This document shows, in pieces, positions 17,781-26,807 of a stretch of DNA of 64,000 bases. The stretch comes from Nocardioides zeae. GTDB lineage: Bacteria; Actinomycetota; Actinomycetes; Propionibacteriales; Nocardioidaceae. The notes below the pieces were generated by a model that was not told the DNA's origin, did no database searches, and worked only from the letters and a program-made list of their open reading frames with translations. Position 1 is the stretch's first letter. Each line of letters begins with the position of its first letter. The stretch lies in the NCBI RefSeq assembly GCF_030818655.1, contig NZ_JAUTAN010000001.1, forward strand, positions 1,984,001-2,048,000, given 5' to 3'. A program made the translations under genes and the position numbers.

Positions 17781-18869
17781 TCAGCCCGGTCGCCGGTTGC
17801 CCGCCTCGTCCCAGTGCTCGGCCACCTTCTTGCTGGGCTGCACCCGCGGCGGCTCGCCGGGCATCTTCGGGTGGTCCGGCGGGAAGCTCAGCTCCCCTCC
17901 GGGGAGGGTCTCCCACAGCTCGAGCAGCGGCTCGAGCGGGAACGCCTCGTCGTCGATCCCCGCCCAGGGGTCGCCGTCCGCGATCCGCTCGGGCACGGAG
18001 AAGAGGTGGAGCTCCCGCGAGTCGTCGAGCTCGGCCAGCTGCTCCCACGTCACCGGCGTGCTGACGGGCGCCCCCGGCCGCGGCCGCAACGACCACGCAC
18101 CGGCGACCGTCCGGTCGCGGAGGTTCTGGTTGAAGTCCAGGAAGACCGAGCCCGCCGGACGCTCCTCCTTCCACCAGCTCGTCGTGGCCCCGACGTCGCG
18201 ACGCTCCAGCTCGCGGCCGAGCCCGATGGCCGCGTGCCGGACCTCCTCGAACCCGTAGCGGGGCTCGATCCGCACGTACACGTGGACACCCCGGTTGCCG
18301 CTCGTCTTGACGAAGGGCCGCAGGCCCCGCTCCTCGAGCAGCTCCCGCGTCGCCGCGGCCACGCGCCGCGCGTCGGCGAAGGTCGCGCCCTCCTGGGGGT
18401 CCAGGTCGACGCGGAGCTCGTCCGGGTGCTCGACGTCGGACGCGCGCACGGCCCAGGGGTGGAACGTCAGCGTCCCCATGTGCGCGGCCCAGACCGCCGC
18501 GGCCGGCTCGGTGAGGCACAGCTCGTCGATGGGACGGCCGTTGGGCGTCGTGACGCGGCACGTCTCGATCCAGTCGGGCGCACCCTTGGGCAGCCGCTTG
18601 GAGTAGAAGCCGTCGCCCTGCTGCTGGCCCCCGGGCCCGACCGTCAGGGTCATCCCCTCCCGCCACCCGTCGGGCCACCGCTCGAGAGCGACCGGACGCT
18701 GCCCGTTGGCATGCATGAACACGTCGCCGACCGCGGCGAAGTACTCGCACACCTGCAGCTTCGTGACCTCGGGCGTGCGCTCCGTGGCCTCGAAGACCAC
18801 CCGGTCCGGGCTCGAGACGCGGACCTCCCGGTCCCCTACGACGACGTGCGCGGCGGGCGTCTTGGCCAT
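17781..18869 (-). CDS. LigD-type NHEJ polymerase/primase domain protein
   Basis: Stand-alone homologue of the polymerase domain of LigD, which adds ribo- or deoxynucleotides at double-strand breaks. 362 residues. It shows FYSKRLPKGAPDW, LTFHPWAVRASDVEHPDELR, the metal-binding pair in RVDLDPQ (Asp155, Asp157), LRPFVKTSGNRGVHVYVRI and VFLDFNQNLRDRTVAGAWSL. No ligase or nuclease domain is attached, so the activities are split between this gene and the convergent ligC. ATG at 18869. Confidence 0.9.
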   Translation of the reverse strand: MAKTPAAHVVVGDREVRVSSPDRVVFEATERTPEVTKLQVCEYFAAVGDVFMHANGQRPVALERWPDGWREGMTLTVGPGGQQQGDGFYSKRLPKGAPDWIETCRVTTPNGRPIDELCLTEPAAAVWAAHMGTLTFHPWAVRASDVEHPDELRVDLDPQEGATFADARRVAAATRELLEERGLRPFVKTSGNRGVHVYVRIEPRYGFEEVRHAAIGLGRELERRDVGATTSWWKEERPAGSVFLDFNQNLRDRTVAGAWSLRPRPGAPVSTPVTWEQLAELDDSRELHLFSVPERIADGDPWAGIDDEAFPLEPLLELWETLPGGELSFPPDHPKMPGEPPRVQPSKKVAEHWDEAGNRRPG

Positions 18870-18919
18870 GGCTCACCGTAACCGCTCCGCCCTCGGAGCC
18901 CGTCTGGCACGATGCGCCC

Positions 18920-19762
18920 GTGCCGACCTGGTCCATCGTGCTGCTCGTCGTGCTGCAGGTCGCGTCGCTGGCCGCCGCGGTCACGTTCGGCGTGCTGCTG
19001 ACCGTCAGCCGCCGCCGGGTGCGCCGCCTCGACGCCGAGGTCGCTGCGCTGCAGGACGCTGCTGCCCTGCCGCCGACGTCGCGCCTGCGGCTGCCCCGCC
19101 CCCGCGAGGCCGTGCGTGCGGTCTGGGAGACCGTCGAGCTGGTGCGCGACCGTGGCGTGGGCGGTGCCCTCCGGTCCTCCATCGAGGAGCTCGCGGGCTG
19201 GGCGCAGGTCGAGCGGCCCGACCTGGTGCGGCTCGCGGCCCACGACGGTCGGGTCTCGATCCTCTTCTCCGACATCGAGGGGTCGACGACCCTCAACGAC
19301 CGTCTCGGCGACCGGGCGTGGGTGCGGCTCCTGGCCCGCCACGACGCGCTGGTGCGCCGCGCCGTCGAGGCCCACACGGGCCAGGTCGTGAAGACGCAGG
19401 GCGACGGCTTCATGGTCGCCTTCGGTCCGGCCACCGACGCCGTCGGGGCCGCGCTGGAGGTGCAGCACGCGCTGGCCGGCTGGCGATCCGAGCCGCGCGT
19501 GCGCGTGCGGATCGGGATCCACCGCGGCTCGGTGCTGCACCGCGACAACGACCTCTTCGGCCGCAACGTCGCGTACGCCGCGCGCGTCGCCTCCCTCGCC
19601 GACGGGGGCGAGGTGCTCGTCAGCGACGCCGTCGCCGCCGCTCTCGACGACGACGAGCGCGCCACGCTCCTCGACGCGGAGGGCAGCCGGGAGGTCGAGC
19701 TCCGCGGCATCGCCGGCACCCAGGTCGTGCACCGCCTCGTCGCGCCCTCCGCGGACGGGTGA
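18920..19762 (+). CDS. Membrane-anchored class III adenylate/guanylate cyclase
   Basis: 280 residues. GTG at 18920 begins an N-terminal membrane helix (about 5-29), then a basic/helical linker, then the catalytic domain. It has the metal-binding [16 protein letters not shown] (Asp118), [12 protein letters not shown] with the purine-selecting lysine and second metal aspartate, and [11 protein letters not shown] with the transition-state Asn and Arg. All key residues are present, so it should make cAMP or cGMP. It is 50 nt from the divergent polymerase gene. Confidence 0.9.
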   Translation: MPTWSIVLLVVLQVASLAAAVTFGVLLTVSRRRVRRLDAEVAALQDAAALPPTSRLRLPRPREAVRAVWETVELVRDRGVGGALRSSIEELAGWAQVERPDLVRLAAHDGRVSILFSDIEGSTTLNDRLGDRAWVRLLARHDALVRRAVEAHTGQVVKTQGDGFMVAFGPATDAVGAALEVQHALAGWRSEPRVRVRIGIHRGSVLHRDNDLFGRNVAYAARVASLADGGEVLVSDAVAAALDDDERATLLDAEGSREVELRGIAGTQVVHRLVAPSADG

Positions 19763-19826
19763 GCCGCACCGGGTCGCGGTCCGGTCGGACCCCGGGCGCA
19801 TGGACCGCGGCAGTACCGTGGGACCC

Positions 19827-20231
19827 ATGGGTCACAAGGTCGAGAAGTCCGACGCGGAGTGGAAGGCGCAGCTCTCCCCGGCGGAGTACGCGGTGCTGCG
19901 CCAGGCGGGCACGGAGCGTGCCTTCACGGGTGAGTACACGGACACCGAGACGGTCGGCGTCTACCACTGCAAGGCCTGCGACGCGACGCTGTTCGAGTCC
20001 GAGACGAAGTTCCACTCGGGCTGCGGGTGGCCGTCGTTCTACCAGCCCGTCACCGACACGATCGAGTACATCGAGGACAACTCGCACGGCATGAAGCGGG
20101 TCGAGGTGCGCTGCGCGAACTGCGGCTCCCACCTCGGGCACGTCTTCCCGGACGGGTACGGCACCCCCACCGGCGACCGCTACTGCATCAACTCGATCGC
20201 CCTCACGCTCGAGCCGCGCCCCCAGGGCTGA
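19827..20231 (+). CDS. msrB: Peptide-methionine (R)-S-oxide reductase
   Basis: Repairs methionine-R-sulfoxide in proteins using thioredoxin. 134 residues from ATG 19827. Zinc cysteines occur as CKAC and CANC, with the catalytic cysteine in [19 protein letters not shown] and [10 protein letters not shown] are family signatures. An in-frame ATG at 19800 would add nine residues, but MsrB proteins start close to the chosen site. A palindrome GGTCCG-N2-CGGACC (19778-19791) lies upstream. Its 3' end overlaps the convergent rhodanese-like gene by 29 bp. Confidence 0.95.
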   Translation: MGHKVEKSDAEWKAQLSPAEYAVLRQAGTERAFTGEYTDTETVGVYHCKACDATLFESETKFHSGCGWPSFYQPVTDTIEYIEDNSHGMKRVEVRCANCGSHLGHVFPDGYGTPTGDRYCINSIALTLEPRPQG

Positions 20232-20730
20232 CGGCGGCCGCGACGGGGGCCGTCACCGGCATCCCCTGACGGCGCCAGGCCGCGAACCCGCCGACCACGT
20301 CGGTGGCGGCGGTCAGCCCGAGGCGCTGCAGCGTGTCCGCCGCCAGCGACGACGTCGTGCCCTCGGCGTCGACGACGACGACGGGGAGCTCGTACGACGC
20401 GGCCTCGATCCGGCTCGGGCTGCGCGGGTCGAGGCGCCACTCCAGGTCGACGCGCTCGAGGACGAGCGCCCCGAGGCGGGGATCGAGGTCGCCCTGCTCC
20501 CGCCGCTGGGCGGCGGGCCGCACGTCGACGAGCAGGGCGCGCCCCCACAGCACCGCCTGGTACGCCGCCCGCGGGCTCAGCCGCTGGAGGCGGGCGCGGG
20601 CGTCCGCGAGCATGTCGTCGACCCCGTCGAACCACACCTCCTCGAAGCGGCTGCCGACCGGCTCGACGAGCCGCAGCGGGCGAGCGGGGCGGGCCGTCGC
20701 GTGCCAGGTCTCGATCGCCGCCGCGCTCAC
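20203..20730 (-). CDS. Rhodanese-like protein lacking the catalytic cysteine
   Basis: 175 residues from GTG at 20730, which overlaps the cysteine dioxygenase stop (GTGA). [22 protein letters not shown] is the N-terminal rhodanese strand and helix; [20 protein letters not shown] and AWRRQGMPV close the domain. The active-site loop reads [15 protein letters not shown], so the sulfur-carrying cysteine seen in active members (C-x-E-G) is replaced by aspartate. It probably cannot transfer sulfane sulfur and may bind or regulate. Cotranscription with cysteine dioxygenase suggests a role in cysteine or sulfite metabolism. Confidence 0.82.
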   Translation of the reverse strand: MSAAAIETWHATARPARPLRLVEPVGSRFEEVWFDGVDDMLADARARLQRLSPRAAYQAVLWGRALLVDVRPAAQRREQGDLDPRLGALVLERVDLEWRLDPRSPSRIEAASYELPVVVVDAEGTTSSLAADTLQRLGLTAATDVVGGFAAWRRQGMPVTAPVAAAVSPGGAARA

Positions 20731-21230
20731 AGCTGCACCCCCGCCTGCTCGACGCCGACGACCTCGAGGCGGCCGCGGGCCGCGACGTACCGCGTCATCG
20801 TGCTCAGCCGCGGCGCGTAGGCGTGCACGGAGAGCGCCGTCGTCGTGGTCTCGTTGCGCACCTCGTGCACGTGGCCGGTCGTGTAGGCGCGGGACTCGCC
20901 GCGGCCGACGTACCAGGCCGTCGGGTCCCCCAGCGCCCACGTGTTCTCGGTGAGCCGTCCGCGCAGCGTGGCGTAGGCGCCGCGCGACTCGCCGTGGTCG
21001 TGCCACCCGGTGCTGAAGCCCGGTGGCCAGGTGAGCAGCCAGACCTGCAGGTCGGGCGTCGAGCGCAGCTCGAGTGACTGGCGCTCGGGGTGGTGCAGGT
21101 CGACGAGCTGGTGGAGCTCGGGGTCCGCGGCGATCTCGCGGAGGGTCTGCAGCAGGGGCAGGAGCGCGAGGCCGGGCGGGACGCCGTCGGCGGAGGGCGC
21201 GGTCGAGGGGGCGGAGCTGTACGAGGTCAT
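20727..21230 (-). CDS. Cysteine dioxygenase (cupin)
   Basis: Oxidises cysteine to cysteine sulfinate with O2 and Fe(II). 167 residues. The cupin iron site is GWHDHGESRGAYATLRGRL (two His) plus the third His in TGHVHEVRN. VWLLTWPPGFSTGWHDHG is typical of bacterial CDO. The pairing with a rhodanese-like gene by a 4-nt overlap is common in actinobacteria. ATG at 21230. Confidence 0.9.
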   Translation of the reverse strand: MTSYSSAPSTAPSADGVPPGLALLPLLQTLREIAADPELHQLVDLHHPERQSLELRSTPDLQVWLLTWPPGFSTGWHDHGESRGAYATLRGRLTENTWALGDPTAWYVGRGESRAYTTGHVHEVRNETTTTALSVHAYAPRLSTMTRYVAARGRLEVVGVEQAGVQL

Positions 21231-21419
21231 GGCTGGTCCTGGAGGCTGTGTCGTCGCCCGGCACGGACACGGGGTCCGGGGCGACAGGGGTGTGGTCGGT
21301 CAGCGAGGGCGACGACAACAGCGACACAGCGTGAGCACGGACCAATTCCTACCAGAGGGCTCGACTTGCGACGGGCGCGGCGACCACATGCTGGACGCAC
21401 CGGTCCGGGTCCCGACGCG

Positions 21420-21480
21420 CGGAAAGGGGCACGGACGACACCTCCGGAGCGATCCGGGCTGTCGTCCGTGCCCCTTTCCG
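21420..21480 (-). terminator. Long perfect hairpin downstream of hemQ
   Basis: Perfect 21-bp arms (21420-21440 and 21460-21480; each holds AAAGGGGCACGG or its complement) flank a 19-nt loop. It is 40 nt past the hemQ stop and 190 nt before the dioxygenase start, so it probably ends hemQ transcription. The rest of 21231-21419 shows no gene; it may hold the dioxygenase promoter. Confidence 0.7.
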
Positions 21481-21520
21481 AGCTGGACCGGGGCCGACCC
21501 CGCGCAGGGTCAGGCCGGCC

Positions 21521-22294
21521 TCAGGGCAGGCGCTCGACCAGCTCGCGCACGGGGGTCAGCGCGCCCGTGTAGAACGGGATCTCCTCCCGCACGTGACGGC
21601 GCGCGCCGGAGGCCCGCAGGTCGCGCATGAGGTCGACGATGCGCCCGAGGTCGTCGGCCTCGAAGGCGAGCAGCCACTCGTAGTCACCCAGCGCGAACGA
21701 GCTCACCGTGTTGGCGCGCACGTCGGGGTAGGGACGCGCCATCTTGCCGTGCTCGACGAGCAGGGCGCGGCGCTCCTCGTCGGGCAGCAGGTACCACTCG
21801 TAGGACCGCACGAACGGGTACACGCACACGTGCTTCTTGACCGACTCGTCGGCGAGGAAGGCCGGGACGTGGCTGCGGTTGAACTCCGCCGGGCGGTGCA
21901 GGGCCAGCTGCGACCAGACGGGCTCGAGGCGGGTGCCGAAGGCCGTGCGGCGGAAGCGGTTGTAGGCGTCCTGGAGCTGCTCCGAGGTCTCCGCGTGCCA
22001 CCACACCATGAGGTCGGCGTCGGCCCGCAGGCCGCTGACGTCGTACACGCCGCGCACCACGACGTCGTCACCGGCGAGGCTCGCGAAGAGCTTCTCGACC
22101 TCCTTGGCCTCGCGTCGGCGCTTCGCGTCGGGGCCGAGCACGCGCGCGAGGCGGAACACCGACCACATGGTGTAGCGCGACATCTCGTTGATCTCGCGCA
22201 GCTTGGCCGCGTTCGTCTTGACGTGCTCCTGCGGGTCGGCCGACGTCGCGGCGGCCGCGGTCTCCGTGGTGGTCTCCGTGGGCTCGGTGCTCAT
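21521..22294 (-). CDS. hemQ: Coproheme decarboxylase (chlorite dismutase-like HemQ)
   Basis: Converts coproheme III to haem b using peroxide, the last step of the coproporphyrin-dependent route of Gram-positive bacteria. 257 residues with a disordered Thr/Ala-rich N-terminus. Seen: [50 protein letters not shown] (with the catalytic tyrosine region) and [20 protein letters not shown]. It is 55 nt downstream of hemY. Confidence 0.95.
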   Translation of the reverse strand: MSTEPTETTTETAAAATSADPQEHVKTNAAKLREINEMSRYTMWSVFRLARVLGPDAKRRREAKEVEKLFASLAGDDVVVRGVYDVSGLRADADLMVWWHAETSEQLQDAYNRFRRTAFGTRLEPVWSQLALHRPAEFNRSHVPAFLADESVKKHVCVYPFVRSYEWYLLPDEERRALLVEHGKMARPYPDVRANTVSSFALGDYEWLLAFEADDLGRIVDLMRDLRASGARRHVREEIPFYTGALTPVRELVERLP

Positions 22295-22349
22295 GCCCCC
22301 ATTGTCGCGCAGCCGTCCCGCCGGCGGTCCGCGGGCCGGGCCCCGGGGC

Positions 22350-23747
22350 TCAGGCCCCGCCGAGGCCCAGCGCGGCGACGGCGAGGTCCGCGGAGGCCAC
22401 CACCGCGGGGATGCCCACCCCGTCGTACGACGCGCCCGCCACCGCGAGGCCCGGGACGCGCGCGACGGCGGTGCGCACGCGTCGTACCCGGTCGGTGTGG
22501 CCGAGCGCGTACTGGGGCAGCCCGTCCGGCCAGCGCTGCACGTGGTGGGCCACGGGCTCCGCGTCGAGCCCGACGGCCGCGGCGAGCTCGGCGAGCGAGC
22601 CGGCCACGAGCTCGGCGTCGGGACGCGCGGCGTCCGTGTCGCCCGCGCGCCCGATCGACGTGCGCAGGAACCGCAGGCCTGCCTCGGCTCCGGCCGCGGC
22701 GACCCAGTCCCACTTGGCCCACGAGAAGGTCGACGCCTTGATGCGCCGGCCCTCCACGGGCGGCACGAGGAAGCCGGACCCCTCGGCGCGGGACGCGGCG
22801 ACGTCCTCGCTGCGGAAGGCGAACGTCACGACGGCGACGGAGGCCGCCGTGAACGACCGGAGGCCCGCAGCCGCCGCGGGCGCGACCCCCGCGAGCAGGT
22901 CCGCCGACGGTGCGGCCGGGGTCGCCACCACCACGGCGTCCGCACGGAGGTCCTCCGCACCGGTGCCGGAGGCGAGCGTCACGACGAAGCCGTCGCCCTC
23001 CCTCCGCAGCCCGGTCGCCCGCGTGCTCGTGCGCACCGCTCCCCCGCCGGTGACCACGGCGGCGGCGAGCGCGGCCGGCAGCCGTCCCATGCCGCCCGGG
23101 ATGCCGGCGAAGACGGGCGCGTCGTAGGTGCGCGGCAGCGCGGCCGCCTGCTCCAGGATCGAGCCCCGGGCGGCCATGGTCAGCAGCTGCGGCATCGCGG
23201 CCCGAGCGGAGATGCGGCGGGCGTGCCCGGCGTAGACCCCGCCGAGCAGCGGCTCCACGAGCAGGTCGGTGACCGCGGGACCAAACCGGCGGTCGACGAG
23301 GTCACCGATGGTGATGTCCTCCCCCGTCTCGACGGCCTCGGCGGGCAGGCTCGGCTCCGCGGCGACGCGGGCCAGGTCGGCGTCGTCCAGCAGGCCGGAG
23401 GCCCGGAGCTCCTCGAGGTCGCTCGGCACGCCCATGAGGCTGCGCGGCAGGGGGCGGAGCTCGCCCCGGCTCCAGATGCGGGAGGACGCGAGCGCCGGGT
23501 GGACGACCTCGAGGCCGACGGCCCGCGCCAGCGCGACCCCCTCCGGGCGGCGGTTGAGCATGGCCTCCGCGCCGACGTCGACGGTCGTGCCGGCGACCTC
23601 CGCGGTGCGCAGCTTGCCCCCGACCCGGTCGTCCGCCTCGAGCACGGTCACGCGGTGGCCGGCCCCGCAGAGCCGGTACGCCGCGGCCAGCCCCGCGACG
23701 CCCCCGCCGACCACCACCACGTGCGTGCTGCGAGCGTCGGCCGTCAT
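22350..23747 (-). CDS. hemY: Coproporphyrinogen/protoporphyrinogen oxidase
   Basis: FAD enzyme oxidising coproporphyrinogen III to coproporphyrin III in Gram-positive haem synthesis. 465 residues. FAD-binding [20 protein letters not shown] (10-29), [29 protein letters not shown] and a C-terminal [20 protein letters not shown], which is typical of the family. hemE would commonly lie just upstream of this gene in actinobacteria; here that space is taken by the organosulfur cluster. Confidence 0.95.
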   Translation of the reverse strand: MTADARSTHVVVVGGGVAGLAAAYRLCGAGHRVTVLEADDRVGGKLRTAEVAGTTVDVGAEAMLNRRPEGVALARAVGLEVVHPALASSRIWSRGELRPLPRSLMGVPSDLEELRASGLLDDADLARVAAEPSLPAEAVETGEDITIGDLVDRRFGPAVTDLLVEPLLGGVYAGHARRISARAAMPQLLTMAARGSILEQAAALPRTYDAPVFAGIPGGMGRLPAALAAAVVTGGGAVRTSTRATGLRREGDGFVVTLASGTGAEDLRADAVVVATPAAPSADLLAGVAPAAAAGLRSFTAASVAVVTFAFRSEDVAASRAEGSGFLVPPVEGRRIKASTFSWAKWDWVAAAGAEAGLRFLRTSIGRAGDTDAARPDAELVAGSLAELAAAVGLDAEPVAHHVQRWPDGLPQYALGHTDRVRRVRTAVARVPGLAVAGASYDGVGIPAVVASADLAVAALGLGGA

Positions 23748-23802
23748 GCCGACCAGCCTGCCAGAGCCGGACGGGAGCCTGGCCGGAGCCTCCGCGGTGG
23801 GC

Positions 23803-24342
23803 TCAGACGAGCGCGCTGAACCCGCTCCGGTGGAACACGAGCGGACCCGGCACGGCGGCGTCCCCGGGCTCCAGGGTCGGGTCGACGTGCTCGACGGCGT
23901 GCAGGCGCAGCAGCACGATCGTGTGGTCGCCGGCGACGACCTCGTTGTAGATCGTGCAGTCGAAGCTGGCCAGGCCGTCGGCCAGCGTCACCGCACCCGC
24001 CTCGGTCACCGTGACGTCCACCCCGTCGAAGCGCGACGCGACCGGGCCGGCCAGCTGCCGGCACACGGCACCGTGGTGCTCGGCCAGGATCGTGACGCCG
24101 AGGTGCCGGGCACGGCGCAGGTCGGGCCAGGTCTTGGAGCCGTTGGCGATGGAGAACGACACCAGCGGCGGGTCGAGGCTCACCGAGGTGAACGAGCTGG
24201 CGGCGAGGCCGACGAGCTCGCCGTCGACCTCGGCGGCGACGGCGACGACACCGCTGGGGAACACCCCGAACGCCTGGCGCAGGCGTGCGGGGTCGAGGTC
24301 CTGGTTGGTGGCGAACGGGGCGAGGAGGGGCGTGAGGCTCAC
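23803..24342 (-). CDS. Flavin reductase (FMN/FAD reductase domain)
   Basis: 179 residues of the flavin reductase-like split-barrel fold: FGVFPSGVVAVAAEVDGELV, GLAASSFTSVSLDPPLVSFS and CTIYNEVVAGDHTIVLLRL. It likely supplies reduced flavin to the two-component monooxygenases upstream. Its GTG overlaps the stop of the LLM monooxygenase (GTGA), so the pair is coupled. It is the last gene and the only reductase of the cluster. Confidence 0.9.
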   Translation of the reverse strand: MSLTPLLAPFATNQDLDPARLRQAFGVFPSGVVAVAAEVDGELVGLAASSFTSVSLDPPLVSFSIANGSKTWPDLRRARHLGVTILAEHHGAVCRQLAGPVASRFDGVDVTVTEAGAVTLADGLASFDCTIYNEVVAGDHTIVLLRLHAVEHVDPTLEPGDAAVPGPLVFHRSGFSALV

Positions 24343-25541
24343 TGGGCCGACACCTCACGCGTCCGGTCCGCGGTCGGGGACGGCGCCGGGGACGGCGCCG
24401 GGGACGGCGCCCCGAACGGCACCGACGACAGCACGGGGCGGGCGCCCAGCGGGTTGGTCCAGAGGCCCCGCCGCTCCAGCACGGGCAGCACGCCCTCGCC
24501 GAACCAGTAGGCGCCCTCGAGGTGGGGGTAGGCCGAGAGCACGAACTCGTCGATGCCCACCGAGCGGTACTCCTCGATCCGGTCCGCGATCTCCTCGTAG
24601 GAGCCCACGAGCGCCGTGCCGGCGCCGCCCCTCACGAGGCCCACGCCCGCCCAGAGGTTCGGCGAGATCTCGAGGCCGTCCTTCGTGCCGCGGTTGAGGT
24701 CGAGCATGCGCTGCTGGCCGACCGACTCGCTGCGGCGCAGGCCCGCCTGCACCCGCGCGATGGTCTCCTCGTCGATGCCCGCGAGCAGGCGGTCGGCCTC
24801 GGCCCAGGCCTCCTCGGCGGTGTCGCGCGGGATCACGTGGAGCCGGATGCCGAACCGGACCTCGCGGCCACGGCGGTCGGCGAGCTCGCGGATCCAGCGG
24901 ATCTTCTCGGCGACCGCGGCGGGCGGCTCGCCCCAGGTGAGGTAGACGTCGGCGTGCTCCGCCGCGACCTCGCCCGCGGCGGGCGAGGACCCGCCGAAGT
25001 AGATGTCCGGGGTCACCTCGGGGACCGAGGCGAGGGTCGCCCCCTCGACCCGCAGGTGCTTGCCCTGGTAGGTCACCGTCTCCCCCGCCCAGAGGCGACG
25101 CACGACCTCGAGGAACTCCCCGCCCCGGGCGTAGCGCCCGTCCTTGTCGAGGAAGTCGCCGTAGGCCCGCTGCTCGCCGCTCTCGCCGCCGGTCACGACG
25201 TTGAGCAGGAGGCGCCCGCCGGTGAGGTTCTGGTAGGTCGCGGCCATCTGCGCCGCCAGCGTGGGCGAGGTCAGCCCGGGGCGGAAGGCGACGAGGAACT
25301 TCAGCCGCTCGGTCACGGGCGCGAGCATCGCGGTCGTGATCCACGCGTCCTCGCACCAGGCGCCGGTCGGCGTCAGCGCGGCCTCGAAGCCGAGCTGCTC
25401 CGCGCTCCGTGCGACCTGGCCCAGGTAGGCCACCGAGGCAGGCCGGCCCCCGCCGACCACGTCGGCGCCGTGGCCGCCGCCGACGACGTGACGTCCGTCG
25501 CCGCCGTTGGTGGGCAGGAACCAGTGGAACTTCAACGACAT
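24339..25541 (-). CDS. LLM-class FMNH2-dependent alkanesulfonate monooxygenase (SsuD-like)
   Basis: Cleaves the C-S bond of sulfonates to aldehyde and sulfite. 400 residues; starts MSLKFHWFLPTNGGDGRHV. Other SsuD-like motifs are FEAALTPTGAWCEDAWITTA, FRPGLTSPTLAAQMAATYQN, LLLNVVTGGE and DKDGRYARGGEFLEV. An SsuD-typical end (LSAYPHLEGAYWFGEGVLP) is followed by a Pro/Ser/Ala tail made by a 12-bp repeat. ATG at 25541 after GAGGAAG. Substrate class is inferred from family. Confidence 0.9.
   Translation of the reverse strand: MSLKFHWFLPTNGGDGRHVVGGGHGADVVGGGRPASVAYLGQVARSAEQLGFEAALTPTGAWCEDAWITTAMLAPVTERLKFLVAFRPGLTSPTLAAQMAATYQNLTGGRLLLNVVTGGESGEQRAYGDFLDKDGRYARGGEFLEVVRRLWAGETVTYQGKHLRVEGATLASVPEVTPDIYFGGSSPAAGEVAAEHADVYLTWGEPPAAVAEKIRWIRELADRRGREVRFGIRLHVIPRDTAEEAWAEADRLLAGIDEETIARVQAGLRRSESVGQQRMLDLNRGTKDGLEISPNLWAGVGLVRGGAGTALVGSYEEIADRIEEYRSVGIDEFVLSAYPHLEGAYWFGEGVLPVLERRGLWTNPLGARPVLSSVPFGAPSPAPSPAPSPTADRTREVSAQ
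24376..24411. repeat. Three tandem 12-bp copies in the monooxygenase C-terminus
   Basis: Unit GGGGACGGCGCC repeated three times perfectly. In the gene's frame it encodes (APSP)3, a low-complexity tail beyond the folded domain. Copy number may vary between strains without breaking the frame. Confidence 0.85.
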
Positions 25542-25550
25542 GGTGCTTCC

Positions 25551-26804
25551 TCAGATCTGGCCGTGGTTCGGGGGCAGGGTTCCGTCGACGGCGTGGCGGC
25601 CCAGGTGCTGGACCTTCCACGCGGCCGGGTCGTGCAGGGTGTGCGTGCGCGCGTTGCGCCAGTGGCGGTCGAGGTTGAGCCGCGCCAGCGCCGACCGGGT
25701 CCCGGCCACCTCGAACAGCCGCGTGCCGGCCTCGAGCGACGCGGCCGTCGACGACGCCCGGGCGGCCGCCACCGCGAGGCTCGCCTCGCCCGCCGAGGCC
25801 GCGGTGAGGTCGGCCTCCGCGGCCTCGACCGCGGCGGCCGCCTCGCGCAGCAGCGCCTCCGCCGACCGCACGGCGAGCTCCACCTCACCGAACGCGTGGA
25901 CGACGAGCGGGTCCTCGGCGGCCCGCTCGACCCCGGCGTCGGGGTAGGGCCGGCTCTTGGTGGTGACGAACGCCGCCGCGTCCGCGATCGCGGCGCGCGC
26001 GATCCCGGCGTCGATGGCGGCGTGCAGGAGCTGCGCGAACGCGCCGTACACCTGGGGTCCGTCGAAGGTGAGGTGCCAGGGGGTCACGTGGGCGTCGGGG
26101 ACGCGCACGCCCTCCAGGCGCACGGTGCCCGACGCGGTCGTGCGCTGGCCGAGGCCGTCCCAGTCGTCGACGACGCTGACGCCCGCGGCCTCGCGCTCGA
26201 CCCACGCGACGTGGAGCGGCCCGGCCTCCCCGTCCTCGCCCGCCCCCCGGTGGGCGAGGACGGGGATCCAGTCGGCGAAGAGGGCGCCGGTGGCGTAGCC
26301 CTTCTCCCCGTCGAGGCGCCATCCCCCGCCGTCGGCGTCGGGGACCGCGGTCAGCGCCGTGCGGAACTCCCGCACGTGGCGGGTGCCGACCTCGGACTGC
26401 GCGTTGCCGAAGCGGCGGCCCGCCAGCACCTCGTCGAAGAAGAACGCGCGCTGCGCGTCGGTCGCGGCGTGCCGCAGCGCGTTGACGTAGACGAAGTGGC
26501 TGTGCGGGATCTGCGCCACGTTGGGGTCGCCCGTCGCCAGCAACCGGGTGACCTCCGCCGCCGCCACCGCACCGAGCCCCGGACCGCCGAAGGCGGTCGG
26601 GACCGTGATCCCCTGCAGCCCGCTCGCCGCGAGGCGGTCGAGCGGCTCGGCCGGGAGCACCCGCTCCGCGTCGCGCTCGGCCGCCCCCGCGGCCAGGTAC
26701 GACGCGAGCTCGGCCGCCACCTCGACCGCCTGGTCGGCGTCGAGGACGGGCGGTCGGTGCCCCACGGGGAGGGTGGAGACCGGTGCGGTGCCGGCGGCGG
26801 TCAC
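25551..26804 (-). CDS. SfnB-type acyl-CoA dehydrogenase-fold monooxygenase
   Basis: 417 residues of the sulfur-acquisition SfnB/DszC branch of the acyl-CoA dehydrogenase superfamily, flavin-dependent oxygenases of organosulfur or nitrogen compounds. Seen: GITVPTAFGGPGLG, AQIPHSHFVYVNALR, NAQSEVGTRHVREF, LDGEKGYATGALFADW and the end motif HWRNARTHTLHDPAAWKVQH. GTG at 26804 is 3 nt after the SfnG stop. It is followed 9 nt later by the SsuD-like gene, so it is inside an operon. Confidence 0.85.
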   Translation of the reverse strand: MTAAGTAPVSTLPVGHRPPVLDADQAVEVAAELASYLAAGAAERDAERVLPAEPLDRLAASGLQGITVPTAFGGPGLGAVAAAEVTRLLATGDPNVAQIPHSHFVYVNALRHAATDAQRAFFFDEVLAGRRFGNAQSEVGTRHVREFRTALTAVPDADGGGWRLDGEKGYATGALFADWIPVLAHRGAGEDGEAGPLHVAWVEREAAGVSVVDDWDGLGQRTTASGTVRLEGVRVPDAHVTPWHLTFDGPQVYGAFAQLLHAAIDAGIARAAIADAAAFVTTKSRPYPDAGVERAAEDPLVVHAFGEVELAVRSAEALLREAAAAVEAAEADLTAASAGEASLAVAAARASSTAASLEAGTRLFEVAGTRSALARLNLDRHWRNARTHTLHDPAAWKVQHLGRHAVDGTLPPNHGQI

Positions 26805-26807
26805 GGG

